NCBI GenBank assembly: GCA_026707545.1
Contig: JAPOWR010000002.1
Coordinates: forward strand, 124,001-188,000
DNA: 64,000 bases
From: Acidobacteriota bacterium
Lineage (GTDB): Bacteria > Acidobacteriota > Thermoanaerobaculia > Multivoradales > Multivoraceae
Direction: 5' to 3'
Part shown: one piece after another, positions 1 to 8,740 of the stretch
Layout: each line of letters opens with the position of its first letter
How positions within the stretch are numbered: position 1 is the first letter of the stretch
Translations under genes and position numbers: made by a program
The notes under the pieces: model-generated
What the model saw: only the letters and a program-made list of their open reading frames with translations
The model's database searches: none
Told to the model about the DNA's origin: nothing

Positions 1-103
1 CTGACTTCATGCCGGCTCCTGTTCTCCCATCGGACACCAGGGGCGCAGACGGGTCGCGGCGCCGAGCTTAGCCGTCCGGCCGCCCGAGGGGCTGCTACCG
101 TGC

Positions 104-898
104 ATGCCGTTGAGCCGCGTTCCCCCGCTTCAGAGGGCCCTGGGCCAGCACCATCTTCGGCATCCTGGGCCCGCGATTGCTGCCGTCGACTTCCTGGACG
201 TCGCCGGCCGCCGGGTGATCGAGATCGGCGCGGGAGGCGGGGCGCTCACCCGCCTGCTGCTCGAACGCGGCGCGAGCCGGGTCATCGCGTGCGAGCTCGA
301 CCTGCTCTGGACGCTGGAGTTGCGTCGCCGCATCGCGGATCCGCGCCTGGCGCCGGTCACGGCCGACGGCTGCGATCTGCGCTATGAGAGGACGCCCGCC
401 TCGACCCGGGTCGCGGGCAACCTGCCCTACAACGTGGCGACCCGGATCATTCTCGCCGTCCTCGAACGGGCGGCGGTCGGCGCCCGCGCGGCGTTCTTGG
501 TGCAGCGGGAGGTGGCCGACCGGCTGACCGCGTCACCGGGCGACTCCGAGTACGGGGGATTGAGCGTTATGGTGGCCGCCCGGGCGTCGGCTCGGCGGCT
601 GGCGATCGTTCGGCCGGGCAGCTTCGTGCCGCCTCCGGCCGTGACGAGCGCCTTCGTGGGTTTCGAGCGCACCGCGCCTCCGGTCGACGAGGCGGAGTGG
701 TCCGGGTTTGCGAACTTCGTGCGCACGGCCTTCGGGCAGCGGCGCAAGACGCTCGTCAACAACTTCCGGCCGAGCGTGGGCCGCGCGGCAGCCGAGGCGG
801 CGCTGTCGGCGCTCGACCTGCCGTCCACCGCGCGGGCGGAGAGCCTTGGCGTGTCCGAGTTCGTCGCGCTGTTCCGCGAGCTCCGGCCAGGGAGCTAG
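104..898 (+). CDS. rsmA: 16S rRNA (A1518/A1519) dimethyladenosine transferase RsmA/KsgA
   Basis: The protein dimethylates two adjacent adenines in helix 45 of 16S rRNA using SAM, a late check on 30S assembly in the cytoplasm. It has 264 residues, close to the family norm. The N-terminal GQHHLRHP resembles the usual GQ(H/N)FL. The SAM-binding EIGAGGGALT lies at residues 40-49 and the adenine-binding NLPYNV begins at N106. The C-terminal half carries FGQRRKTLVNN, typical of the family's helical domain. The ATG at 104 is chosen because the GTG at 100 is in another frame. The first 103 bases show no gene. ftsK follows 83 bp downstream with its own promoter-like sequence. Confidence 0.95.
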   Translation: MPLSRVPPLQRALGQHHLRHPGPAIAAVDFLDVAGRRVIEIGAGGGALTRLLLERGASRVIACELDLLWTLELRRRIADPRLAPVTADGCDLRYERTPASTRVAGNLPYNVATRIILAVLERAAVGARAAFLVQREVADRLTASPGDSEYGGLSVMVAARASARRLAIVRPGSFVPPPAVTSAFVGFERTAPPVDEAEWSGFANFVRTAFGQRRKTLVNNFRPSVGRAAAEAALSALDLPSTARAESLGVSEFVALFRELRPGS

Positions 899-905
899 CC
901 GCATA

Positions 906-934
906 TAGTCATATTTCACTTGATCGGCTACAAT
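906..934 (+). promoter_or_regulatory. Putative sigma70-type promoter of ftsK
   Basis: TAGTCA (906-911) and TACAAT (929-934) are separated by 17 bases. They match four of six and five of six positions of the -35 and -10 consensus. The element sits in a short A+T-rich island between rsmA and ftsK, about 48 bases before the chosen ftsK start. It is inferred from sequence only. Confidence 0.5.
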
Positions 935-981
935 CGGTAGCCCGTGCAAGTTCCCTCCATCACTGGTTGCAGGGGGCGCCG

Positions 982-3327
982 GTGATCCGCTCGGACGATG
1001 GCGCTCGCCGTCTTGGCTTGCGCGGGCTGCCGGCCGGCAAGGGCGTCGAACTGATCGGCCTGCTCCTCCTCGCCATTGGCGCGCTCCTGTTGCTCAGCCT
1101 CTTGAGCTACCAGCCGAGCGACGCCAGCTTCCTGCGGAGTGGCGCGGATACGGGCGACACCGAGAACCTGATCGGTCCGGTCGGAGCCGAGGTTGCCGCG
1201 GCGGGCTACGGAGTCCTGGGACTCGCGGTCGTGGCCGTGGCCCTGGCGGTTCTCGGCCTGGGCTACCGGCTCGTACGGTCGCGAGGCAGTTTCCCGTCGC
1301 TGCTGCAGGGCGCTGGCGTCGTCGTCGCAGTGGCCGCTTTGCCGACCCTGATCGATCTCGCCGTCGGCGACGTGCAGCTCCGCGGCGAGGCCCTGGGTGC
1401 CGGCGGTCTGGTGGGACGAACGATCTCCGGCGGTCTTCAGAGTCAACTGGGAGCCATCGGCGCCACGGTGATCGCGCTGTTCGCGCTTCTCTTCGGCATC
1501 GCGTTGACGATGCGAGGCACGTTCGAGGAGTGGCTGGTCCGGGTCGCTGGCCAGCTGAAGGGACCGGTCGCGTTCTTCGCGAGCAAGCTGGGGCGCAGGC
1601 GCAAGACCGCTCGGAAGAAGAAGGCAGGCAAGCGCGTCAGGGAGACCGCTGCCGAGCCGGTCGTCGACTCGCCGCTGCAGGAGCTCCAGCTCCGCAGGTC
1701 GGCCCCCCAGAAGGAGGTCAATGTCGCAAGGCCAGCGGCAGCGGCCGCTCCGGTGGCGGCGCCGGGGGCAAATCCGCCCGCATCCGCCGTAGCGGGATCG
1801 GCGGATGACGCGGACGGACGGGCTGCCGCCGGCCCCGAACTGCCACCGATCGACCTGCTGTACCGCGACGAAGTCAACTCCGAGGTCGACGAGGACGGGG
1901 TCCGCAAGCTCGGCGAACTGATCTGTGCCCGTTGCGCCGAGTTCGGTGTGGAGGGGACGATCGAGGGCATCAGCCCGGGTCCGGTGATTACCGTCTTCGA
2001 GTTCCAGCCGGCGCCCGGGATCAAGGTTGCGCAGATCATCAATCTGCAGGACGACCTGGCCCTCTCGTTGAAGGCGGAGGCGATTCGGATCGATCGAATG
2101 CCTGGCCGCTCCACGCTCGGCATCGAGGTGCCGAACACCCGGCGCACGGTCATCCCGCTGGGCAGCCTGCTGGACGCACCCGAGTTCCGGGAGAGCAAGT
2201 CGCCGCTGACGATGGCGCTGGGACGGACCCTGCGGGGCGAGCCGTACTACGCCGATCTGACGAAGATGCCGCACCTGCTTGTTGCGGGCGCCACGGGCGC
2301 CGGCAAGAGCGTCGGCCTGCAGGGGATGCTGACTTCGATCCTGTACAAGGTGAGAAGCGATGAGGTCCAGTTCATCCTGATCGATCCGAAGCGGATCGAA
2401 CTGGGGGTCTACGCGGACATTCCCCACCTCAAGACCGCTGTCGTCGTGGAGCCGAAGCAGGCTGCGAACGCCTTGCGCTGGGCGGTGGGGGAGATGGAGC
2501 GTCGCTACCGGCTCCTGGCCGAGGTCCATGTCCGCTCGATCGCGTTCTACAACGAGGCAATCTCGGATCCGGAAGTTGCCCGGCGCCTGCGGTTGCGGGA
2601 CGAAGAGGCGGCCGAGCCGTTGGCAGCGCGCGACTTCGAGCCGCTTCCCTACTACGTGATCGTGATCGACGAGCTGGCCGACCTGATGATGGTGGCGTCG
2701 TCCGAGGTCGAAACCTCGATCGCTCGCCTGGCCCAGATGGCCCGGGCCGTCGGAATCCATCTCATTGTCGCCACCCAGCGCCCATCGGTCGACGTGCTGA
2801 CCGGGACGATCAAGGCGAACTTCCCCTGCCGGATCTCCTACGCGGCCGCCACGCGGCACGACTCGCGCACGATCCTCGATCAGGTCGGAGCGGAGAAGCT
2901 GCTGGGCAAGGGCGACATGCTATTCATGCCTCCCGGCAGCGGCCGGACGATCCGCCTGCACGGCGCCTACGTCACCGAGCAGGAGACGGCGGCCCTGGTT
3001 CGCTGGCTCAAGCGCCAGGGTCAGCCAAACCTGGATCCGGCGGTGCTGGAACCGCCGGCGGAAGATCGGTCCGCCGCGGGGAGCGAGCATGGAGGCGGAG
3101 ACGTGCTGTACGACGAGGCGGCGCGCCTGGTCGTCGCGGAACGGATGGGGTCGGCGAGTTTCCTCCAGCGCCGGATGAGGGTCGGCTTCTCCCGCGCATC
3201 CCGCCTGGTCGACCTGATGGAGCAGGATGGAATCCTCGGTCCGGCCCAGGGCAGCAAGCCGAGAGAGGTCCTGGTGCCGCCGGACTTCTTCGAAGAGATC
3301 GAGCAGTCGCAGATCGCTTTCGAATAG
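982..3327 (+). CDS. ftsK: DNA translocase FtsK/SpoIIIE
   Basis: This septum-anchored ATPase pumps chromosomal DNA toward the dif site during division. The 781-residue protein has hydrophobic segments at about 22-42, 75-98, 105-125 and 165-185, then an Ala/Pro/Lys-rich linker. The motor follows with Walker A GATGAGKS at 436-443, a Walker B-like VIVIDELADL segment and LIVATQRPSVDVLTG. The last roughly 60 residues form the winged-helix gamma domain that reads KOPS. The frame is open from 697, but that stretch lies inside rsmA and is not hydrophobic. GTG 982 is chosen for its AGGGG six bases upstream and the promoter-like 906-934. The linker is short compared with E. coli FtsK. Confidence 0.93.
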   Translation: MIRSDDGARRLGLRGLPAGKGVELIGLLLLAIGALLLLSLLSYQPSDASFLRSGADTGDTENLIGPVGAEVAAAGYGVLGLAVVAVALAVLGLGYRLVRSRGSFPSLLQGAGVVVAVAALPTLIDLAVGDVQLRGEALGAGGLVGRTISGGLQSQLGAIGATVIALFALLFGIALTMRGTFEEWLVRVAGQLKGPVAFFASKLGRRRKTARKKKAGKRVRETAAEPVVDSPLQELQLRRSAPQKEVNVARPAAAAAPVAAPGANPPASAVAGSADDADGRAAAGPELPPIDLLYRDEVNSEVDEDGVRKLGELICARCAEFGVEGTIEGISPGPVITVFEFQPAPGIKVAQIINLQDDLALSLKAEAIRIDRMPGRSTLGIEVPNTRRTVIPLGSLLDAPEFRESKSPLTMALGRTLRGEPYYADLTKMPHLLVAGATGAGKSVGLQGMLTSILYKVRSDEVQFILIDPKRIELGVYADIPHLKTAVVVEPKQAANALRWAVGEMERRYRLLAEVHVRSIAFYNEAISDPEVARRLRLRDEEAAEPLAARDFEPLPYYVIVIDELADLMMVASSEVETSIARLAQMARAVGIHLIVATQRPSVDVLTGTIKANFPCRISYAAATRHDSRTILDQVGAEKLLGKGDMLFMPPGSGRTIRLHGAYVTEQETAALVRWLKRQGQPNLDPAVLEPPAEDRSAAGSEHGGGDVLYDEAARLVVAERMGSASFLQRRMRVGFSRASRLVDLMEQDGILGPAQGSKPREVLVPPDFFEEIEQSQIAFE

Positions 3328-3374
3328 CGCGGCCCGGGGGTTTCATCGGCGGGTCGCGTAGTCTCCCGGGTGTT

Positions 3375-4373
3375 GTGTCCGCACCCCGAAGACTCAGCCG
3401 GATCGCATTCTTCGGCACACCTGAGTTCGCGGTCCCGGCCCTTGATGCCCTGGAGGCGGCCGGCCGCCGGCCGATCCTCGTCGTGAGCCAACCGCCGCGC
3501 CGGGCGGGTCGCGGCGGCCGTGTGGCGCAGCCGCCCGTGGCCCGCTGGGCGCTCGAGAGAGGCGTCGACCTGCTGCAGCCGAAGGGTGTGCGCGGGGACG
3601 ACTTCCTCGGCCGGCTACGCGACCTTGTGCTGGACCTTGCCGTCGTTGCGGCGTACGGTCGGATCTTCCCCCGCTCCTTGCTCGAACTGCCCGCGGGCGG
3701 CTGTGTGAACATCCATGCATCGCTGCTGCCGGCCTGGCGCGGCGCGGCGCCGATTCAGGCCGCGATAGCCGCCGGACAGAAGGAGACTGGTGTGACCACG
3801 ATGGTCATGGAAGAAGGCCTGGACAGCGGACCGATCCTGCTTCAGGAAGCAACCCGAATCGGCCCGGAAGAGACCGCCGGTGAGCTGTCACCACGACTGG
3901 CCGCGATGGGTGCCCGGCTGATCGTCAGCACGCTCGAGGCGCTTCAGGCCGGGACCGTCGAACCGCGGCCGCAGTGTGACGAGGCCTCGACCTATGCCCC
4001 GATGCTCCGTTCCAAGGACGGCATCGTGGACTGGAGCAGGCAATCGCGAGAAGTCGCGTGGCGCGTGCGCGCCTACGAGCCGTGGCCCGGGTCGCGTAGC
4101 TGGCTTCGCGGCGAGGCTGTTCGGATCGCCCGGTCGCGGCCGCTGGCATTTTGCGCCGGAGCGGAGGGGCGAACCGGTCTGGATCGGCCGGGTACCTTCC
4201 TGGGTTGCCGGAGAGTAGAGGGGTTTGGGCGGGCACCGGTGGTCCGGTGCGGTGGTTCGTCGGCGCTGGCACTGCTTCGGGTGCAACGGCCGGGCGGCCG
4301 ACGGATCAGCGGCCTCGATCTGGTCAACGGGCTGCGTCTCGCCGTGGGCGAGCGCTTCGGAACGGCGGAGTGA
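3375..4373 (+). CDS. fmt: Methionyl-tRNA formyltransferase
   Basis: The enzyme formylates initiator Met-tRNA using 10-formyl-tetrahydrofolate. Its 332 residues match the family. The N-terminus FFGTPEFAVPALDAL and the folate-binding and catalytic segment NIHASLLPAWRGAAPI (from N112, including the catalytic Asn and His) are canonical. The Asp of GLDSGP follows about 37 residues later. The C-terminal OB-like tRNA-binding domain is shorter and more divergent. The start is GTG. The stop overlaps a possible GTG start of rsmB (bases 4370-4373), so the two are probably co-translated. The commonly linked peptide deformylase gene is absent from the window. Confidence 0.95.
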   Translation: MSAPRRLSRIAFFGTPEFAVPALDALEAAGRRPILVVSQPPRRAGRGGRVAQPPVARWALERGVDLLQPKGVRGDDFLGRLRDLVLDLAVVAAYGRIFPRSLLELPAGGCVNIHASLLPAWRGAAPIQAAIAAGQKETGVTTMVMEEGLDSGPILLQEATRIGPEETAGELSPRLAAMGARLIVSTLEALQAGTVEPRPQCDEASTYAPMLRSKDGIVDWSRQSREVAWRVRAYEPWPGSRSWLRGEAVRIARSRPLAFCAGAEGRTGLDRPGTFLGCRRVEGFGRAPVVRCGGSSALALLRVQRPGGRRISGLDLVNGLRLAVGERFGTAE

Positions 4374-4435
4374 CCCGCCGGCGCGCCATCCGGAACCTGG
4401 ATTCCCGCGGCGGGTGGCGCCGGCGGGACACGGCG

Positions 4436-5770
4436 ATGACGGCCCATGCCAAAGTGCGGGCGTCGGCGGCCTTCGTGCTGGAGCGGACCCTGGACTCGAG
4501 GGCGCCGGTGTCGACGTTCCTGGACGGCGCGCTCGAGCGCTGCGATCCGCGCGACCACGCGTTGCTGCGCGAACTGGTGCTTGGGACACTGCGCTGGCTG
4601 CGCTTCATCGACCATGTCCTGGTCGCGGCCGCGCAGCGGCCTCTCCACCGCATTCAGCGGGCCTTGCTGGCGCCGCTGCGGATCGGCGCGTACCAGCTCT
4701 TCTTCCTCGACCGGGTGCCACCGCATGCGGCGGTCAATGAGGCGGTCGAGCAGGCGGGAAGCCGCACTCACGCGGGCGGCGCCAGCTTCGTCAACGGCGT
4801 GCTTCGACGGATTGCGCGTTCGCCGCGCCGCGACGACTGGCCGGCCGAACCCGGTGACCTGACGACGCGGCTGGGAATCCGCCACTCCCACCCGGACCTG
4901 CTGGTCGAACGCTGGTTGGGCATCTACGGCGAGGAGCGAACGGTCGCCCTGCTTGGCGCCAACAACCTTCCCAAGCCGCTGCACCTGCTGGCGTTCCGGG
5001 ATCGCGGCGGACGTGCGCTACTGGCGGAGCAGTTGATCGACGACGACGTGGGTGTCGAGCCGTCGGTCCTGGCGCCCCACTGCGTCACGGTCCGTTGGGG
5101 GAATCCGCTAACGACGGACGCCTACCGGCAGGGCGGCTTCTACGTGCAGGACGAGGCAAGTCAGTTGGCTGCGATCGTGCCGCCGCCGGTGCCCGGCGAG
5201 AGGGTACTGGACGTGGCCGCGGCGCCGGGGGGCAAGACGTTCGCGGTCCTGGCGGAGCAGCCGGACGTTCAGAGCATTGCCGCCGATGTGTCCCTTGGAC
5301 GCCTGGTGACGATGAGACGGAACGCCGGCCGCCTGAAGCTCCGGCCCCGGCTTCTGGCCGCTGACAGCCTTGCCCTTCCCTTCGGTCCAGTCTTCGACCG
5401 GGTCGTCGTCGACCTGCCCTGCAGTGGAACCGGTACGCTGCGCAAACATCCCGAACTGAAGTGGCGGATCAGCGCCGCTGAGATCGAGCGGCTCTCGGCG
5501 GAGGGTCTGGCCATGATTCGAGGCGCTTCCGAGTGCGTTCGCCCCGGAGGTCTGCTGGTGGTCATCAGCTGTTCCATCGAGCCGGAGGAGAACGAGGCGG
5601 TGGCCGCGGCTTTCCTGGAGTCCCGGATCGACTTTCGTCGGCGGGATCTCCTGGTCGACCTCCGGCCCCCGGCGCAGGAGCACGTCGCTGGCCCCGGGCT
5701 GTGGCGTCTCCTGCCGGCCGCGGATCATGACGGCTTCACGGTGCAGGTGCTCGAGCGCGGGGACGATTGA
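4436..5770 (+). CDS. rsmB: 16S rRNA m5C967 methyltransferase RsmB
   Basis: The enzyme uses SAM to methylate C967 of 16S rRNA. An N-terminal NusB-like helical domain (about 1-140; AYQLFFLDRVPPHAAVNEAV) precedes the Rossmann methyltransferase. DVAAAPGGKTF lies near residue 260. The two motif cysteines are in DLPCSGTGTLRKHPE (about 329) and SCSIEPEENE (about 380), as expected for the RsmB/RsmF mechanism. The ATG at 4436 puts the start where other RsmB proteins begin. A GTG at 4370 would overlap the fmt stop and add 22 residues. Length from 4436 is 444 residues. It forms a unit with fmt. Confidence 0.93.
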   Translation: MTAHAKVRASAAFVLERTLDSRAPVSTFLDGALERCDPRDHALLRELVLGTLRWLRFIDHVLVAAAQRPLHRIQRALLAPLRIGAYQLFFLDRVPPHAAVNEAVEQAGSRTHAGGASFVNGVLRRIARSPRRDDWPAEPGDLTTRLGIRHSHPDLLVERWLGIYGEERTVALLGANNLPKPLHLLAFRDRGGRALLAEQLIDDDVGVEPSVLAPHCVTVRWGNPLTTDAYRQGGFYVQDEASQLAAIVPPPVPGERVLDVAAAPGGKTFAVLAEQPDVQSIAADVSLGRLVTMRRNAGRLKLRPRLLAADSLALPFGPVFDRVVVDLPCSGTGTLRKHPELKWRISAAEIERLSAEGLAMIRGASECVRPGGLLVVISCSIEPEENEAVAAAFLESRIDFRRRDLLVDLRPPAQEHVAGPGLWRLLPAADHDGFTVQVLERGDD

Positions 5771-5850
5771 AGGGCTGCAGTTCCCCCTTCCGGAAGGCGG
5801 CGTCATCCGTACACCGTGGGACGAGACATAGCCATAGGTTCAAGTGGACA

Positions 5851-5880
5851 TTGACAAAGAGGGTCTTTCTGGCCTAGATT
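5851..5880 (+). promoter_or_regulatory. Strong sigma70-type promoter of the HU gene
   Basis: A perfect TTGACA (5851-5856) and TAGATT (5875-5880) are separated by 18 bases in an A+T-richer stretch upstream of the HU gene. The predicted leader is about 70 bases and ends with AAGGAG at 5946-5951, eight bases before the ATG. This suits a highly expressed nucleoid protein. Confidence 0.75.
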
Positions 5881-5959
5881 TTCCGGGTGGTCGGGAGTTG
5901 GCCGAAAAACTCCCGAGCATACCGGAAGTTCCACCCAAAGACTCGAAGGAGCACACTAG

Positions 5960-6235
5960 ATGGCCGGAAAGGCAGACATCGTAGAAGCCGTCGCCGATGG
6001 CGCGGGTTTGAGCAAGAAGCAGGCGGCGGATGCCGTCCAGTCCCTGATCGACAGCATCTCCAGCCACCTGCAGAACGGTGATCGTGTGCAACTGCCCGGT
6101 TTGGGGAGTTTCTCGGTTTCGCACCGTGCCGGCCGCATGGGCCGCAACCCGAAGACCGGCGAGTCGATCCAGATCGCCGCGAGCAACGGCGTTCGCTTCA
6201 AGGTCAGCCGTCCCCTCAAGGACGCCCTAAACTAG
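5960..6235 (+). CDS. hup: HU/IHF-family DNA-binding protein
   Basis: This small nucleoid protein bends and compacts DNA as a dimer. The 91 residues have the family layout: N-terminal helices with LSKKQAADAVQSLIDSI, the beta saddle VQLPGLGSFSVSHRAGRMGRNPKTG, and a basic C-terminal strand ending VSRPLKDALN. GRNPKTGE contains the conserved Pro that intercalates at the arm tip. It is monocistronic, with its own strong promoter and an AAGGAG ribosome site. The next gene converges only 6 bp away, with no obvious U-rich terminator between. HU is favoured over IHF subunits because no partner gene is adjacent. Confidence 0.95.
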   Translation: MAGKADIVEAVADGAGLSKKQAADAVQSLIDSISSHLQNGDRVQLPGLGSFSVSHRAGRMGRNPKTGESIQIAASNGVRFKVSRPLKDALN

Positions 6236-6241
6236 GCACTC

Positions 6242-6925
6242 TCACCGCACGAGGCGGTAGAAGCGGGCGAGACGCGCTGGCTGGACGCCGGCTGCGAACA
6301 GCAGCCAGATCAGCCAGTTCGTCGCCACCGTCCGGATGACGCCGCGTTCGATGAATCGGCGTGACGAGGTCAGGGCACGTCTCGAGATGATCGAGATCGA
6401 TCCTTGCCGGCGGAGCCGGCGGATGAAGTCCAGGTCTTCGAGGATCGGAAGGTCGGTGAACCCCCCACAGCCCGCATAGGCCGCCGCAGTGGCGAATTGC
6501 GCCTGGTCGCCGAGCGGCATGCGCAGTCGTTTCGTGCGAAAGTCGACCAGGCGGCGCCCAAGGCGCAGGAGCCGCGGCGCGGCTTCGAAGTCGACCAGGA
6601 ATCCGCCGCCGATGGCGTTGCCGCCGACCGCACGTTCGATCTCGGTTCGGGCTGATGCCGGGAGGCGGGTGTCGGCGTGGAGGAACAGCAGCACCTGGGC
6701 GCCACGATCGATGGCCAGGGCGGCACCGGTGTGAAGCTGCAGACCGCGGCCCGGTCGTGACGCGGCTGCCACGGTGGCGCCGGCCCGGCGCGCCAGCTCC
6801 AGCGTGCGATCGCGGCTGCCGCCGTCGACGACGATCAGATCGTCGCAGTGATGGCGGGCGGCGGCGACCGCAGCCTGCACCGTACCCTCTTCCTCGAGCA
6901 CCGGCATCACGATCGCAAGGCGCAT
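6242..6925 (-). CDS. Family-2 glycosyltransferase (TIGR04283-like)
   Basis: The 227-residue GT-A enzyme has the nucleotide-sugar fold: IVMPVLEEEGTV at the N-terminus, DLIVVDGGSRDRT (about 30-42), a DXD-like LFLHADTRLP, and GDQAQF plus ILEDLDF for the acceptor side and base. A hydrophobic segment near the C-terminus (WLIWLLFAAG) suggests membrane association. The pattern matches the group TIGR04283 collects, sometimes linked to arsenosugar biosynthesis. No arsenic or lipid-glycan genes are adjacent, so the substrate is unknown. It converges with the HU gene and diverges from moaC. Confidence 0.8.
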   Translation of the reverse strand: MRLAIVMPVLEEEGTVQAAVAAARHHCDDLIVVDGGSRDRTLELARRAGATVAAASRPGRGLQLHTGAALAIDRGAQVLLFLHADTRLPASARTEIERAVGGNAIGGGFLVDFEAAPRLLRLGRRLVDFRTKRLRMPLGDQAQFATAAAYAGCGGFTDLPILEDLDFIRRLRRQGSISIISRRALTSSRRFIERGVIRTVATNWLIWLLFAAGVQPARLARFYRLVR

Positions 6926-6976
6926 TCCTGCGGTAGGTTACCGGCGCGGGGCTTCCTCGCACAGCAGTGCACAGGC

Positions 6977-7453
6977 ATGAGTTCCGACACCTCCTTCAGC
7001 CACCTCGATCGCCGCGGCCGCGCGGCCATGGTCGATGTCTCGGCCAAGGAGGTCACTCGTCGGGTCGCGGAAGCATCCTGCCGCGTTCTGCTGTCGGCCG
7101 ACACCGTTGAGCGGCTGGATCGGTTGCCCAAGGGCGACGCTTTGACGGTGGCGCGGGTGGCTGGAGTGCAGGCCGCCAAGAGCACGTCCACCTGGGTACC
7201 CCTGGCTCATCCGCTGCCTCTGGACCAGGTGGAGGTGGAGATCGAACCTGGGGAGAGCGGCGTGACGATCCGGAGCCGAGTGGTGGTCACCGCCCGCACC
7301 GGCGCCGAGATGGAGGCGCTGACCGCCTGTGCGGCCGCGGCGCTCGCTCTCTACGACATGGTCAAGTCGGTCGAACGCGGCGCCGTCGTCACGGATCTGT
7401 TGCTGGAGGCGAAAAGTGGCGGCCGGAGCGGCGAGTATCGCCGCGGCCGCTGA
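6977..7453 (+). CDS. moaC: Cyclic pyranopterin monophosphate synthase MoaC
   Basis: The enzyme performs the second half of the first step of molybdenum cofactor synthesis, rearranging 3',8-cyclo-7,8-dihydro-GTP to cyclic pyranopterin phosphate. From the ATG at 6977 it has 158 residues, the usual size. Visible signatures are MVDVSAKEVTRRVAEA, AGVQAAKSTSTWVPLAHPL (catalytic Lys region) and the C-terminal EALTACAAAALALYDMVKSV with its conserved Asp and Lys. The AH in AHPL replaces the more usual CH. Open frame continues upstream but lies opposite the glycosyltransferase start and looks non-coding. No other moa gene is in the window. Confidence 0.93.
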   Translation: MSSDTSFSHLDRRGRAAMVDVSAKEVTRRVAEASCRVLLSADTVERLDRLPKGDALTVARVAGVQAAKSTSTWVPLAHPLPLDQVEVEIEPGESGVTIRSRVVVTARTGAEMEALTACAAAALALYDMVKSVERGAVVTDLLLEAKSGGRSGEYRRGR

Positions 7454-7464
7454 AGCGGAGGGTA

Positions 7465-8646
7465 GTGATCCGTTTCGGCCTCGACCGCCTGCTCGACGAC
7501 GCGGGACGTCTGAAGGGGCGCCGCTACGTCCTGCTTTGCCACCAGGCATCGTTGAGCCGTGACGGCGTTCACGCGCATCTGGCTCTCGGGACCGTCGAAC
7601 GGCCAGTGGCCCTGCTGGGGCCGGAGCACGGCTTCTACGGAGTCGAACAGGACATGGTGGCCGCAAGCGACCAGCGGGATCCGTGGACGGGATGTTCGGT
7701 CGTCTCGCTCTACGGGGACGAGGCGGCGAGTCTGCGACCGCGGTCTTCCGTCTTCGAAGGTGGTGATCTGCTGGTGATCGACCTCCAGGATGTCGGCGCG
7801 CGCTACTACACCTTCGCGGCGACCGCGGTGTGGGCGGCCGAAGCGGCGCTCGCGGCCGGCTGCGAGGTGTGGATCCTGGACCGTCCGAATCCCCTGGGGG
7901 GCCGGAAAGTCGAGGGCAACCTGCTGGACCTCGATTTCGCTTCCTTCGTGGGCGCCTTTCGCATGCCACAGCGCCACGGGTTGACGCTGGCGGAGATCGT
8001 CCTTCTGGAAGCGCGGCGCCGCGGCTGGAACACCACGTCGCTCGCCGTCTTCGAGGTCGAGGGTTGGCGGCGGGACGAGACGTGGCGGGACACGGGCTGG
8101 CCGTGGGCGGCTCCATCACCGAACATGCCGACACCGGACACAGCCGCCGTGTATCCGGGGCTGTGCCTGTTTGAAGCGACGGCGGTGTCCGAGGGCCGTG
8201 GCACGACGCGGCCGTTCCACCTGCTCGGATTGCCCGGCGCCGACGCGCCGGCACTGGCCCGCCACTGCCGGGACCGCCTTGACGCGGCCGGACAGGCCGG
8301 CGTTACCGTGGTCCCCGCCATGTTCAGACCGCAGTTCCAGAAGCATGCGGGAAGGGTCTGTGCCGGCGTGGAACTGCGGGTGGTCGATGGAGAAGCCCTT
8401 GAGCCTGTGCGTCTCGGGTTCGAACTCCTTCTCGCCTTTCGCGACGTGCTGGGGCCTGCCTTCGACTGGCGCGCCGAACCGTACGAGTTCGTGTCGGATA
8501 CGCCGGCCGTCGACCTGCTCGCCGGTACCGACCGTTTCCGGCTAGCGCTCGAGGCGCCGGATGCGCTGGAACGCTGGTTCGCGAGCTGGCGTGATGATGA
8601 GAAGGAGTTCCGCGCGGAGCGCGAACCGGTCTTGCTGTACTCCTGA
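7465..8646 (+). CDS. DUF1343 / NamZ-like exo-beta-N-acetylmuramidase family protein
   Basis: The 393-residue protein belongs to the DUF1343 family, whose characterised member NamZ removes terminal N-acetylmuramic acid from peptidoglycan fragments. Landmarks are LLGPEHGFYGVEQD, SLYGDEAASLRP, VIDLQDVGARYYTFAAT, WILDRPNPLGG and the later PSPNMPTPDTAAVYPGLCLFEATAVSEGRGTT region (cited as a region, roughly residues 213-245). The GTG start follows GGAGGG at 7457-7462, 11 bases after the moaC stop, so they may be co-transcribed. No signal peptide is visible, so it is probably cytoplasmic. A role in muropeptide recycling is inferred. Confidence 0.82.
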   Translation: MIRFGLDRLLDDAGRLKGRRYVLLCHQASLSRDGVHAHLALGTVERPVALLGPEHGFYGVEQDMVAASDQRDPWTGCSVVSLYGDEAASLRPRSSVFEGGDLLVIDLQDVGARYYTFAATAVWAAEAALAAGCEVWILDRPNPLGGRKVEGNLLDLDFASFVGAFRMPQRHGLTLAEIVLLEARRRGWNTTSLAVFEVEGWRRDETWRDTGWPWAAPSPNMPTPDTAAVYPGLCLFEATAVSEGRGTTRPFHLLGLPGADAPALARHCRDRLDAAGQAGVTVVPAMFRPQFQKHAGRVCAGVELRVVDGEALEPVRLGFELLLAFRDVLGPAFDWRAEPYEFVSDTPAVDLLAGTDRFRLALEAPDALERWFASWRDDEKEFRAEREPVLLYS

Positions 8647-8740
8647 AGCACTGCCACAATCCGGCTGGCGGCGGGTCGCTCCCGGTCCGGCCGCTTGTAG
8701 TTGAGTCTTGCCGACCCGAGCACGAACCGAGGTGCAGCCG

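Noticed and set aside
697..981. Upstream extension of the ftsK frame
   Set aside because: It overlaps rsmA in another frame, and GTG 982 has a Shine-Dalgarno sequence and an upstream promoter-like element.
928..2859. A 643-codon open frame on the minus strand
   Set aside because: It is opposite ftsK, which has clear Walker and gamma-domain motifs. The antisense translation has none.
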